Origin: UBA4644 sp034933145
GTDB taxonomy: Bacteria > Bacillota > Clostridia > Oscillospirales > Butyricicoccaceae
NCBI GenBank assembly: GCA_034933145.1
Contig: JAYFOA010000013.1
Location: 1-64,000 of the forward strand
DNA: 64,000 bases
Reading direction: 5' to 3'
Under the pieces are notes generated by a model. That model did no database searches. It saw nothing but the letters and a program-made list of their open reading frames with translations, and was not told where the DNA came from. Shown here one piece after another: positions 46,506-54,421 of this stretch; position 1 is the first letter of the stretch, and each line of letters opens with the position of its first letter. Position numbers and translations under genes: made by a program.

Positions 46506-48257
46506 TTACGGCAGCAGATATTTCTGCCGGTATTCACGGAAATGCTCGCTGAAGTCGCTGCTGCCACCGGATTTTACCTTGTTGAGATACGCATGAGTAT
46601 CATAGTCGGTCCCTGCCTGCTCCAGCTGGAATACCGCAATGTTGGAGCAGTGGTCGGATACGCGCTCAAAATTGGTCAACAGGTCGCTGTAGACAAAGCC
46701 GAGCGCTACCGTGCACTGTCCTGCCTGCAGGCGCTGGATGTGCCGGTCACGAAGCTGCATTTTCAGATCGTCAACGACCTGCTCCAACGGCTCCACCAGT
46801 GCTGCCAGCGACTTATCCTGTTGGATAAAAGCATTGACTGCCAGGTTGACAATTTCGATGACCGCATCGGTGAGAATTCGCAGCTCCTCCTTTGCGTCTT
46901 CAGAAAAAATCAACTCCTTTTCCTGAATCTCGCGGGCGGAATCCAAAATATTGACCGCATGGTCAGCAATGCGTTCAAAGTCGCCGATATCGTGCAGCAA
47001 AAGCGATATCTCCTCACTATCCCCTGCGGAGAGGGCTTTCGAACTCAGTTTTACCAGATAACTGCCCAATTTGTCTTCATATTCATCGATGACGTTCTCT
47101 GTCTCCTCGATATAACGGGATTCTTTTTCGTCATAATTTCCAAGCAAAGCAATTGCCAGCAGCAGATTGTTCCGTACGGTCTCCGCCATCCGGCAGGTTA
47201 CAGCACGGGCGCGTTCGACAGCCACAGCCGGCGTGGAAAACAGGCGCTCATCCAAAAGCTCCAGGTGTTCGTCTTTTTTACCGTTGTCACGGACGGTGAT
47301 ACACACCAATTTTTCCAGCTGACGTGTAAACGGGAGCAACAGCAGTGTGCAAAGCAGGTTGAACGACGAGTGGACGATTGCGATGCCAAGCGGTGTAATA
47401 TAGTTTGTGATAAATGAAAAATGCAGTAATGCATTAAGCCCGTAAAAAGCTGCCAGCAGTGTTACCGTACCGATAATATTGAAATACAAATGCACCATCG
47501 CCGCCCGTTTTGCATTGCGGTTGGTACCCACCGAGGAAATCAGCGCGGTGACGCAGGTGCCAATATTTTGCCCCAGGATAATCGGTATCGCACTGCCAAA
47601 GGTGACTGTTCCTGTGACACTCAATGCTTGTAAAATGCCCACCGACGCAGAGGAACTCTGAATAACTGCGGTCAGTGCGGCACCGGCCAGCACACCGAAT
47701 ACGGGGTTGGAAAAAAGCGTCAGCATATTCGTAAACTGCGGCACTTCGGCCAGCGGTTTCACCGCCGCCGCCATGCTTTCCATGCCGTACATCAGGACGG
47801 CAAATCCCAAAAGCGCCATGCCCGCATCTTTTTTCTTCTCTCGTTTTCCTGCCATATAGAGAAGGATGCCGATCAGTGCCAGTACAGGCGTAAAAGAGCT
47901 GGGCTTAAGCAGACGCACAAAGGTATTGCTGCTCTGCAATCCGGTCAGTGACAAAAGCCAGGCCGTAACCGTGGTGCCTATATTGGCACCCATGATCAGC
48001 CCGATAGCCTGCCGCAGCTGCATGATGCCGGAGTTGACAAAGCCAACCACCATAACCGTCGTGGCTGACGAGCTTTGGATGACGGCGGTGACGGCGGCAC
48101 CGAGCAAAAGTCCCCGCACCGGATTGGCCGTCAGCTTGGCAAGCAGATTCTTCAGTTTGCTGCCGGCGGCCTTTTCCAGTGCCTGTCCCATCAGATTCAT
48201 GCCGAACAGGAACAAAGCCAAACCGCCAAGCAGCGAAAGCACCTCAAAAATACCCAT
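46506..48257 (-). CDS. Na/Pi cotransporter family protein with PhoU-like C-terminus
   Basis: The 583-residue protein has an N-terminal membrane part of about 320 residues with the duplicated signature AVIQSSSATTVMVVGFVNSG and AVIQSSSASVGILQALSVTG that defines the NptA/PNaS family. A cytoplasmic helical region of about 230 residues follows, resembling PhoU (LLLHDIGDFERIADHAVNI, ...NFERVSDHCSNIAVF). Such proteins take up phosphate and may also signal through the PhoU part. The ATG at 48257 has AAGGGTGG upstream; a GTG three codons earlier is possible. It is the first gene of a four-gene unit with the two-component pair. Confidence 0.93.
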   Translation of the reverse strand: MGIFEVLSLLGGLALFLFGMNLMGQALEKAAGSKLKNLLAKLTANPVRGLLLGAAVTAVIQSSSATTVMVVGFVNSGIMQLRQAIGLIMGANIGTTVTAWLLSLTGLQSSNTFVRLLKPSSFTPVLALIGILLYMAGKREKKKDAGMALLGFAVLMYGMESMAAAVKPLAEVPQFTNMLTLFSNPVFGVLAGAALTAVIQSSSASVGILQALSVTGTVTFGSAIPIILGQNIGTCVTALISSVGTNRNAKRAAMVHLYFNIIGTVTLLAAFYGLNALLHFSFITNYITPLGIAIVHSSFNLLCTLLLLPFTRQLEKLVCITVRDNGKKDEHLELLDERLFSTPAVAVERARAVTCRMAETVRNNLLLAIALLGNYDEKESRYIEETENVIDEYEDKLGSYLVKLSSKALSAGDSEEISLLLHDIGDFERIADHAVNILDSAREIQEKELIFSEDAKEELRILTDAVIEIVNLAVNAFIQQDKSLAALVEPLEQVVDDLKMQLRDRHIQRLQAGQCTVALGFVYSDLLTNFERVSDHCSNIAVFQLEQAGTDYDTHAYLNKVKSGGSSDFSEHFREYRQKYLLP

Positions 48258-48329
48258 TGCGTCCACCCTTATGTTTTTATATTCCGTCTCTACTTTTACA
48301 AATACATTTTACCCTAATTTTCTCTAAAA

Positions 48330-48351
48330 GCAAATATAATGCAAATATAAT
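48330..48351 (-). repeat. Tandem 11-bp repeat at the likely transporter -10
   Basis: GCAAATATAAT occurs twice in direct succession (48330-48340, 48341-48351). On the minus strand it provides TATATT-like -10 sequences just downstream of the PhoP boxes. Confidence 0.6.
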
Positions 48352-48358
48352 GTTTGCA

Positions 48359-48398
48359 TGTAAAATCTGTGTAAAGTTTGACGTAAAATTTGTGTAAA
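48359..48398 (-). promoter_or_regulatory. PhoP-box array upstream of the Na/Pi transporter
   Basis: On the minus strand four hexamers lie in line: TTTACA (48393-48398), TTTACG (48382-48387), TTTACA (48370-48375) and TTTACA (48359-48364), separated by 5, 6 and 5 bases. This 11-base spacing and hexamer match the Bacillus PhoP box (TT-A/C/T-ACA repeats). A TATATT at 48344-48349 is suitably placed as -10. Activation by the PhoP-like regulator encoded in the same operon is inferred. Confidence 0.75.
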
Positions 48399-48418
48399 CC
48401 CGGGCGGCAGGTTATAAT
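48390..48418 (+). promoter_or_regulatory. Possible promoter of the divergent membrane protein
   Basis: TATAAT (48413-48418) is a perfect -10, 17 bases from a weak -35 TTGTGT (48390-48395) that overlaps the PhoP-box array. The divergent gene might therefore also respond to PhoP. Confidence 0.55.
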
Positions 48419-48435
48419 AGCCACGGGGTGATGAT

Positions 48436-48975
48436 ATGAAACCGTTGTATTATGTGAATCCGGATCATCCGCTGATTTGGATTTCCTGTATTCTGATGCT
48501 GATGTCCGCCGCCGTACGGATTCTGTATTTCCGGAACCGACCGGAGCCAGCCAACCGTCCGACACTGGCAATACATATTCTTTTGCCCCTCTCCTGTAAC
48601 TTCCTCTTCGCGCTTTTACTTCCCCTTTACGGGAAAACCGCCTTGTGGACGACTGCAATCCCCGTCGTGCTGGGCTGCCTTTTTTTCTCCCTGAAGTCAA
48701 AGACGTTTTCGCGTAAGCACAAGCTGCTTTGCCGGCTGCTATACCTGGCTGTGGCAGCCCTGTATACCTGTACGGTCACCGGGCTGATCCCAACCGCACG
48801 TCTTCTGATCCTGCTATTCGGCCTCCCTCTTTTGTACCATCTTTTTGTGGAAGATTTAAGCATCTTTCGCCTTTCTGATCCGCCCCTGTCGCTGCAGGAC
48901 TGGCTCCCTGAAATTTCTGTCATCCTTATCATGGCGTCTCTACTAAGTGCGTCGCTGGCCATCCTGAAACATTAA
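48436..48975 (+). CDS. Multipass membrane protein of unknown function
   Basis: The 179-residue protein has about five hydrophobic segments and no motif I recognise; basic residues cluster in the loop SLKSKTFSRKHK. The ATG at 48436 has GGGGTGAT upstream. It is divergent from the phosphate transporter, and the PhoP boxes lie between the two start codons, so shared control is possible. It ends 97 bases before the oxoamine synthase gene, which has its own promoter. Confidence 0.65.
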   Translation: MKPLYYVNPDHPLIWISCILMLMSAAVRILYFRNRPEPANRPTLAIHILLPLSCNFLFALLLPLYGKTALWTTAIPVVLGCLFFSLKSKTFSRKHKLLCRLLYLAVAALYTCTVTGLIPTARLLILLFGLPLLYHLFVEDLSIFRLSDPPLSLQDWLPEISVILIMASLLSASLAILKH

Positions 48976-49000
48976 AAATTTATTGCGTCCGGCTTTTCGC

Positions 49001-49029
49001 TTGTCAAAAAATTCAAAATGGCGTATAAT
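49001..49029 (+). promoter_or_regulatory. Promoter of the oxoamine synthase-SDR pair
   Basis: TTGTCA (49001-49006) and TATAAT (49024-49029) are 17 bases apart, with the start codon about 40 bases downstream. Confidence 0.88.
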
Positions 49030-49071
49030 TCCTCTTGTTCCACAACGCAAAAGGCGAAAGGAAGGAAACAC

Positions 49072-50250
49072 ATGGATTTGTTTGATAAATGCGCCCGATA
49101 CGACGCCGCCAAACTGGCGCGCGAAGCAGGCATCTACCCTTATTTTCATGCACTTGAATCCCGTCAGGATACCGAAGTTATCATGGAAGGCAAGCGCCGC
49201 ATCATGCTTGGCTCCAACAACTATTTGGGGCTTACCATCTGCCCCGAGATTATTGAGGCCGGCATTCATGCATTTGAAAAATACGGCTCCGGCTGCTCCG
49301 GCTCCCGTTTTTTGAACGGCACGCTGCAGCTCCATTTGGAGCTCGAAGCCGAGCTGGCAGACTTTTTACACAAAGAGGCAATCGTCACCTTCTCCACTGG
49401 CTTTCAGAGCAATTTGGGCATCATTTCTGCCTTGGTGGGATTGGGCGATTTCGTCATTTGCGACAAGGAAAACCATGCCTCAATTTATGATGGCTGCAAG
49501 CTGAGCTATGGCAAAATGCTGCGCTATAAGCATAATGATATGTCCGAACTGGAACGCATGCTGCAGAGCGTGCCTGAAAAGGCCGGCTGCCTGATTGTCA
49601 CCGACGGTGTGTTCTCCATGGGCGGCGACATCGCCAATCTGCCGGAGATCGTACGTCTGGCAAAAAAATACGGTGCGCGAGTCATGGTGGACGATGCCCA
49701 CGGCCTGGGCGTCATCGGCGAGGGCGGCCGCGGCACCGCCAGCTATTTTGGGCTGGAAAAAGAAGTCGATATTTATATGGGTACTTTCTCCAAATCTCTG
49801 GCCAGTCTGGGCGGTTATATGGCCGCTTCCTTTGAAGTGGCAGACTATGTGCGCCACAACTCCCGCCCGTTCATCTTCTCCGCTTCCATGACGCCGGCCT
49901 CTGCCGCATCGGCACTGGCGGCTCTGCGCCATCTGCGCGCCCATCCGGAGCTGCCAAAGCGGCTCGGAGAGCTTTCGGCATATGCCCGCAAGGGTCTGAC
50001 TGAACGCGGACTTAAGATCCGTCTGTCGGAAACGCCGATCATTCCTATCTACTGCTACGATACGATGGATACACTGACAAAGGCCAAGGCCCTTTACGAC
50101 GCCGGCGTCTATGTTAATCCCGTTCTGCCGCCAGCAACGCCGGCTACCGAATGTCTGCTGCGCACCAGCTATATGGCAACGCTTACCGAGCCCTTGCTGG
50201 ACGAAGCCATGGATATCATCCAGTCGGTGCTGGGAACGAAAAATGCCTGA
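49072..50250 (+). CDS. Alpha-oxoamine synthase, serine palmitoyltransferase-like
   Basis: The 392-residue PLP enzyme belongs to the family that condenses an amino acid with an acyl-CoA (KBL, BioF, HemA, SPT). Visible motifs are SNNYLGLT, SGCSGSRFLNGT, FSTGFQSNLG, VDDAHGLGVIG and the PLP lysine in GTFSKSLASLGGYMA. The N-terminal YPYFHALES and EVIMEGKRRIMLGSNNYLG resemble, from memory, Bacteroidetes-type serine palmitoyltransferases more than KBL or BioF. The next gene is an overlapping short-chain reductase, as expected if a 3-keto product must be reduced. KBL or another oxoamine synthase cannot be excluded. The ATG at 49072 has AAGGAAGG upstream. Confidence 0.85.
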   Translation: MDLFDKCARYDAAKLAREAGIYPYFHALESRQDTEVIMEGKRRIMLGSNNYLGLTICPEIIEAGIHAFEKYGSGCSGSRFLNGTLQLHLELEAELADFLHKEAIVTFSTGFQSNLGIISALVGLGDFVICDKENHASIYDGCKLSYGKMLRYKHNDMSELERMLQSVPEKAGCLIVTDGVFSMGGDIANLPEIVRLAKKYGARVMVDDAHGLGVIGEGGRGTASYFGLEKEVDIYMGTFSKSLASLGGYMAASFEVADYVRHNSRPFIFSASMTPASAASALAALRHLRAHPELPKRLGELSAYARKGLTERGLKIRLSETPIIPIYCYDTMDTLTKAKALYDAGVYVNPVLPPATPATECLLRTSYMATLTEPLLDEAMDIIQSVLGTKNA

Positions 50251-51031
50251 ATCCGTACTTGTCACCGGCGGCACCTCCGGCATCGGGCTGGAAACTGCGC
50301 GGGAGCTTTCCCGCCGCGGCTGTATCGTTTATACTCTGAGCCGCCGAGGCTCTCAGGAGCCAGGTATGACACATCTGTTGGGTGATGTGACCGACGAAGC
50401 CTCGGTCAGTGCCGCCGTGAATCAGATTGTCTCAGAGCGGGGCGCGCTGAACGTACTCGTCTGCTGTGCGGGATTTGGTGTCTCCGGTGCTGTGGAATAT
50501 ACTCCTCTTGCAGACGCAAAAGCCCAGGTGGATGTCAATCTGTTTGGGACGGTCAATTGCTGCCGCATGTCACTGCCGGCTCTGCGAAAAAGCCGTGGGC
50601 GGATTGTCAATATAAGCTCGGTTGCCGCACCGGTAGCCATCCCCTTCCAGGCATATTATTCTGTTTCTAAGGCAGGAATCAATGCCTTTTCCCTTGCTCT
50701 TGCTAATGAGGTGCGCCCCTTTGGCATAACGGTCTGCTGCGTGATGCCCGGCGACATCAAAACCGGCTTCACTGCCGCCCGGAAAAAAGATCACACAGGT
50801 GATGACATCTATGGCGGACGAATCGCCCGCAGCGTCGCCGTCATGGAACGCGACGAGCAGAACGGCATGAGCGCTGCCGCTGCCGGCCGATATGTGGCAA
50901 ACCGCGCCCTGAAAAAGCGCTGCCCGCCGCTGTGTACCATTGGAGCGAGCTATAAGCTCCTTGTGTTTCTTACCCGCCTGCTGCCAGTTCGGCTTGTTAA
51001 CCGGCTGGTCTACATGCTCTACGCAAAGTAA
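50243..51031 (+). CDS. Short-chain dehydrogenase/reductase coupled to the oxoamine synthase
   Basis: The 262-residue SDR has the cofactor motif TGGTSGIG, a C-C-A-G equivalent of NNAG (VLVCCAGFG), the catalytic serine in NISSVAAP and the Y-x3-K in AYYSVSKAG. The C-terminal part ends in a hydrophobic stretch (LLVFLTRLLPVRLVNRLVYML) suggesting membrane contact, a feature of ketosphinganine-type reductases acting on lipids. Its ATG lies eight bases inside the preceding gene, so the two are translationally coupled. The substrate is inferred from context only. Confidence 0.87.
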   Translation: MPESVLVTGGTSGIGLETARELSRRGCIVYTLSRRGSQEPGMTHLLGDVTDEASVSAAVNQIVSERGALNVLVCCAGFGVSGAVEYTPLADAKAQVDVNLFGTVNCCRMSLPALRKSRGRIVNISSVAAPVAIPFQAYYSVSKAGINAFSLALANEVRPFGITVCCVMPGDIKTGFTAARKKDHTGDDIYGGRIARSVAVMERDEQNGMSAAAAGRYVANRALKKRCPPLCTIGASYKLLVFLTRLLPVRLVNRLVYMLYAK

Positions 51032-51047
51032 AGGTCAAAATAACGCC

Positions 51048-51083
51048 AAATCCCCTGCGGATGCAAGTCCGCAGGGGATTTTT
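51048..51083. terminator. Terminator between the SDR gene and pyrB
   Basis: AAATCCCCTGCGGA (51048-51061) and TCCGCAGGGGATTT (51068-51081) form a 14-bp stem followed by TTTTT on the plus strand. It ends the SDR transcript and may also help stop the converging pyr operon. Confidence 0.92.
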
Positions 51084-51109
51084 AAAGTTTGGAAAAAAGT
51101 GGCAGCTTT

Positions 51110-52171
51110 TCAATCTTTTGCTTCCGACTCACAATACCAGCATCGATATGCCCCGCTCTTTTGGGTGACCCGAGGAAATAACCCCCGCTCCTGTACCGAA
51201 ATGCAGCGCGGGTTGCGGCAGCGTAGGCCATCGTGCTCCGGCAGCGGTGCAGGTACCTGTGCGGGCTCGGCCAGCAGCTTCAGAATGAGTGCCATTCGCA
51301 TCTGCTTTCCGCAGATGACCTGTTCAAAATAGCAGGCGCGCGTGTCCGCGTCCACCTCGGGTGCGATCTCGTTTACCCGCGGCAGCGGATGCAGCACCCG
51401 AAGGTTTGCACCGCCATACTTCATTTTCTCCTCCGTGAGAATATAAGAATTTTTCAGCTGCTCGTACTGCTCCGGGTTGTCAAACCGCTCCTTCTGAATG
51501 CGGGTCATATAAAGAACATCCAGCCTCGGCAAGGCGCTTTCCAGATTGGCCGTCTCTTCAAATTCGACGCCCGCGGCGTGCAGATCGCTTTTTACATAGT
51601 CCGGCATCCGCAGTTCCTCAGGAGAGAGAAAAATGAACCGGCTGCCCGGATACCGCGCCATGGCACGGGCTAACGAATGGACAGTGCGCCCGTATTTCAG
51701 GTCACCGCACAGCCCGATGGTCAGCCCGTTCAGCCGCCCATGCTCCCGCCGGATGGTCAGCAGATCTGCCAGCGTCTGGGTGGGATGGTTGTGCCCTCCG
51801 TCGCCGGCGTTGATGACCGGCACACCGGCAAAAAGTGCGGCAGCCGCCGGCGCACCCTCCAGGGGGTGTCGCATGGCAATGATATCGGCATAACAGCCGA
51901 CGACACGGGCGGTATCGGCCGTGGTCTCCCCCTTGGAGACGGAGGACCCCGCCGGGTCAGAAAACCCAAGGACATTCCCGCCCAGTTCGTACATGGCGGC
52001 TTCAAAGGATAGGCGTGTGCGGGTGGATGGTTCAAAGAACAGTGTAGCCAGCTTCTTTCCGCGGCATCGCTCCGCATAGGCTGCCGGACGGGCGGCAATG
52101 TCGTCCGCCGTGTCCATCAATGCATCGATTTCTCCCGTCGTCAGGTCCAGAATGTCCAGAAGTGCACTCAT
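51110..52171 (-). CDS. pyrB: Aspartate carbamoyltransferase with PyrI-type zinc tail
   Basis: PyrB makes carbamoyl-aspartate. Residues 1 to about 305 are a complete catalytic chain with the carbamoyl-phosphate loop FFEPSTRTRLSFE, HPLEG and GDGGHNHPTQTLADLLT motifs. The last 40 residues carry C318, C323, C344 and C347 (CRNPRCISVQE...YRCWYCE), matching the zinc-binding domain of the regulatory chain PyrI. The nucleotide-binding domain of PyrI is absent. The ATG at 52171 has GGAGGAG upstream and overlaps the pyrE stop (ATGA). It is the last gene of the pyrimidine operon. Confidence 0.95.
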   Translation of the reverse strand: MSALLDILDLTTGEIDALMDTADDIAARPAAYAERCRGKKLATLFFEPSTRTRLSFEAAMYELGGNVLGFSDPAGSSVSKGETTADTARVVGCYADIIAMRHPLEGAPAAAALFAGVPVINAGDGGHNHPTQTLADLLTIRREHGRLNGLTIGLCGDLKYGRTVHSLARAMARYPGSRFIFLSPEELRMPDYVKSDLHAAGVEFEETANLESALPRLDVLYMTRIQKERFDNPEQYEQLKNSYILTEEKMKYGGANLRVLHPLPRVNEIAPEVDADTRACYFEQVICGKQMRMALILKLLAEPAQVPAPLPEHDGLRCRNPRCISVQERGLFPRVTQKSGAYRCWYCESEAKD

Positions 52172-52806
52172 TTTGCTCCTCCGATCCACCCTTCGTCGGC
52201 CGGGTCATCCCGAAATGAAAGCAGCCGCTTAACGTCATCCGAACGAATATAGCCAGTTTCCGCAGCCACGGCCGCCACCGTATCAAAGTCGGTCAGACTC
52301 ACATTTTCAAGACTTGCCGCGGCGAGTTTTTCAATGCCTTTTTTCATTCCGTAGGTAAAGATGCTGGCAATCCCCAGCACCTCTGCCCCCGCCTCCCGGA
52401 GTGCCTCCGCCGTCTCGACAGCGCTGCCCGCGGTGGAGATCAGATCCTCGATCACGACGACTTTTTCCCCCACCGTCAGCTTTCCCTCGATCCGGTTCTG
52501 CCGACCGTGATCCTTGGCCCCGCCTCGGACATATCCCATTGGCAGATGCAGCAGATGCCCCGCGATGGCTGCATGGGCAATCCCCGCCGTACTGGTTCCG
52601 AACAGTGCCTGCGCATCGGGGTATTCCGTCCGGATCAGCTCCGCAAGCCCCTGCTCTACCACATCACGGGCCTCCACATCGGTCAGGATCAGCCGATTGT
52701 CACAATAGACTGGGCTCTTGATGCCGCTGGCCCAGATAAACGGCTCGTCAGGCCGGAAAAATACCGCGCCGATACGCAGCAGATGGGATGCTACCTTACG
52801 CTTCAT
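52168..52806 (-). CDS. pyrE: Orotate phosphoribosyltransferase
   Basis: PyrE joins orotate to PRPP to give OMP. The 212-residue protein has the substrate-side FIWASGIKSPVYCDNRL, the flexible loop VRGGAKDHGRQNRIEG and the PRPP motif VVVIEDLISTAGSAVETAEAL. I start at the ATG at 52806 with GGAGGAA upstream; an in-frame start at 52824 adds six residues. It overlaps pyrF by four bases and pyrB by four. Confidence 0.95.
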   Translation of the reverse strand: MKRKVASHLLRIGAVFFRPDEPFIWASGIKSPVYCDNRLILTDVEARDVVEQGLAELIRTEYPDAQALFGTSTAGIAHAAIAGHLLHLPMGYVRGGAKDHGRQNRIEGKLTVGEKVVVIEDLISTAGSAVETAEALREAGAEVLGIASIFTYGMKKGIEKLAAASLENVSLTDFDTVAAVAAETGYIRSDDVKRLLSFRDDPADEGWIGGAK

Positions 52807-53510
52807 TTCCGTTCCTCCCCGCAAAATGCTTGCTTCATACGCCGGTAGGCCTCCGACGGATCCTTTGCCCGCGTGACCGGACGGCCGACAACGATATAGT
52901 CTGCGCCCAAAGCAGCGGCTTGTTCAGGTGTCGTCACGCGGCGCTGATCTCCGGCTCCATCCTCTGGAAAACGTACGCCGGGTGTGACGGTCAGGAATGT
53001 ACTGCCGCAGGCCGCATGCACCTTCGGTGCTTCCAGCGGCGAACACACCACGCCGTCCAGTCCTGCTGTACGGGCATTCTGCGCATAATGTGCCACGGTC
53101 TCCGCCATCGGTGCACCGATCAGCAGCTCATTTTTCAGCATGGCGTCATCGGTGGACGTCAGCTGCGTCACGGCGATAAGCAAGGGCCGTGTTCCATCCG
53201 GCCGTGTCAGTCCTTCCCGTGCCGACTCCATCATGACACGGCCACCGGCAGCGTGGAGATTACATAGATCTACGTCCAATCGGGAAAGTACAGCCATCGC
53301 GCTTTTGGCCGTATTAGGGATATCATGGAGTTTTAGGTCGAGAAAAATCCGGTGCCCCCGGGCCTTTAACCGACGGACGATATCCGGCCCCTCACTGTAA
53401 AACAGCTCCATACCGATCTTGATGAACGCATCGCGGGGCAGCTTTTCCAAAAAGGTCAGCGTTTCCGCACCACTTTTAAAATCACAGGCAATAATAACGT
53501 CTTTACTCAT
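52803..53510 (-). CDS. pyrF: Orotidine 5'-phosphate decarboxylase
   Basis: PyrF converts OMP to UMP, the last step of the pathway. The 235-residue protein has the active-site signature FLDLKLHDIPNT (catalytic K and D), IACDFKSG at the N-terminus and VVGRPVTRAKDPSEA at the C-terminal phosphate site. The ATG at 53510 has GGAGGT upstream and overlaps pyrD by four bases (ATGA-type junction). Confidence 0.96.
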   Translation of the reverse strand: MSKDVIIACDFKSGAETLTFLEKLPRDAFIKIGMELFYSEGPDIVRRLKARGHRIFLDLKLHDIPNTAKSAMAVLSRLDVDLCNLHAAGGRVMMESAREGLTRPDGTRPLLIAVTQLTSTDDAMLKNELLIGAPMAETVAHYAQNARTAGLDGVVCSPLEAPKVHAACGSTFLTVTPGVRFPEDGAGDQRRVTTPEQAAALGADYIVVGRPVTRAKDPSEAYRRMKQAFCGEERK

Positions 53511-54421
53511 GCATGCGCACCTCCAATGATATCCTGTAAGCAGTGGATCCCATATTTTTCCGTCTGTGCCGGCAAACCTTCAATGATCCGCCGGCAGGCC
53601 CAGGGATCCCTTAAGTTTGCCGCGCCTACTTGTACCGCCGTTGCGCCGGCCAGCATCATCTCGATTACCTGCGCTGCGCAGGATACACCTCCAACACCGA
53701 TGATCGGCAAATGAACCGCCTCATACACCTGCCAGACCGCCCGCAACGCCACGGGAAATACCGCTTCCCCCGACAGGCCGCCGGTCACGTTGGCCAGCAC
53801 CGGTCTGCGCGTGCGCAGATCTAGCCGCATCCCCAGCAGCGTATTGATAAGCGTCAGGCCGTCGGCCCCCGCATCGGCGCAGGCACGGGCGATCTCCGTA
53901 ATATCGGTTACATTGGGTGTCAACTTCATAAAGACTGGTTTTTTTGTAACTCTCCTCACTGCCTTTGTCACCTCGGCGGCTGCCTTCGGATCGGTACCAA
54001 AGCTCATCCCACCACAGTGCACATTGGGGCAGCTGATATTTACCTCCAGCGCGGCAACTTCCATCCGGTCGGCGAGAAGACGGGCTACCTCCGCATATTC
54101 CGCTGCGGAAAAACCGCATACGTTGGCGATGATGGGGCCCGCGTAAACCCGCCGTAATGCAGGCAACTCGGTTTCCGCCACGGCGGCTGCGCCGGGATTC
54201 TGCAGCCCAACGGCATTGAGCATGCCGCTCCCGCACTCGGCAATTCGCGGCAGCGGATTGCCAAATCGGGGTTCCCTCGTCGTTCCCTTGGTTGCAATAG
54301 CGCCCAAAAGGTCAAGATCATACAGATCTGCGAACTCATGCCCGAATCCAAATGTTCCAGAGGCAGGCATAACCGGGTTTTTCAATGTTAAGTTATTTAA
54401 CTTTACATTTAAATCTGCCAC
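53507..54421 (-). CDS. pyrD: Dihydroorotate dehydrogenase, class 1B catalytic subunit
   Basis: This FMN subunit oxidises dihydroorotate and passes electrons to PyrK. The 304-residue protein has ASGTFGFGHEF, the class 1 catalytic cysteine in VNISCPNVHCGG, FMKLTPNVTDI and IIGVGGVSCAAQVIEMMLAGA. The GTG at 54421 has AAGGAGGAG seven bases upstream and lies inside pyrK (13-base overlap). With PyrK next door, this is the NAD-dependent 1B type. Confidence 0.96.
   Translation of the reverse strand: MADLNVKLNNLTLKNPVMPASGTFGFGHEFADLYDLDLLGAIATKGTTREPRFGNPLPRIAECGSGMLNAVGLQNPGAAAVAETELPALRRVYAGPIIANVCGFSAAEYAEVARLLADRMEVAALEVNISCPNVHCGGMSFGTDPKAAAEVTKAVRRVTKKPVFMKLTPNVTDITEIARACADAGADGLTLINTLLGMRLDLRTRRPVLANVTGGLSGEAVFPVALRAVWQVYEAVHLPIIGVGGVSCAAQVIEMMLAGATAVQVGAANLRDPWACRRIIEGLPAQTEKYGIHCLQDIIGGAHA

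Noticed and set aside
49072..50250. Naming the oxoamine synthase kbl (threonine degradation).
   Set aside because: The partner is a classical SDR of about 262 residues, not a threonine dehydrogenase, and the N-terminal motifs fit SPT-type enzymes better. The assignment is left open.
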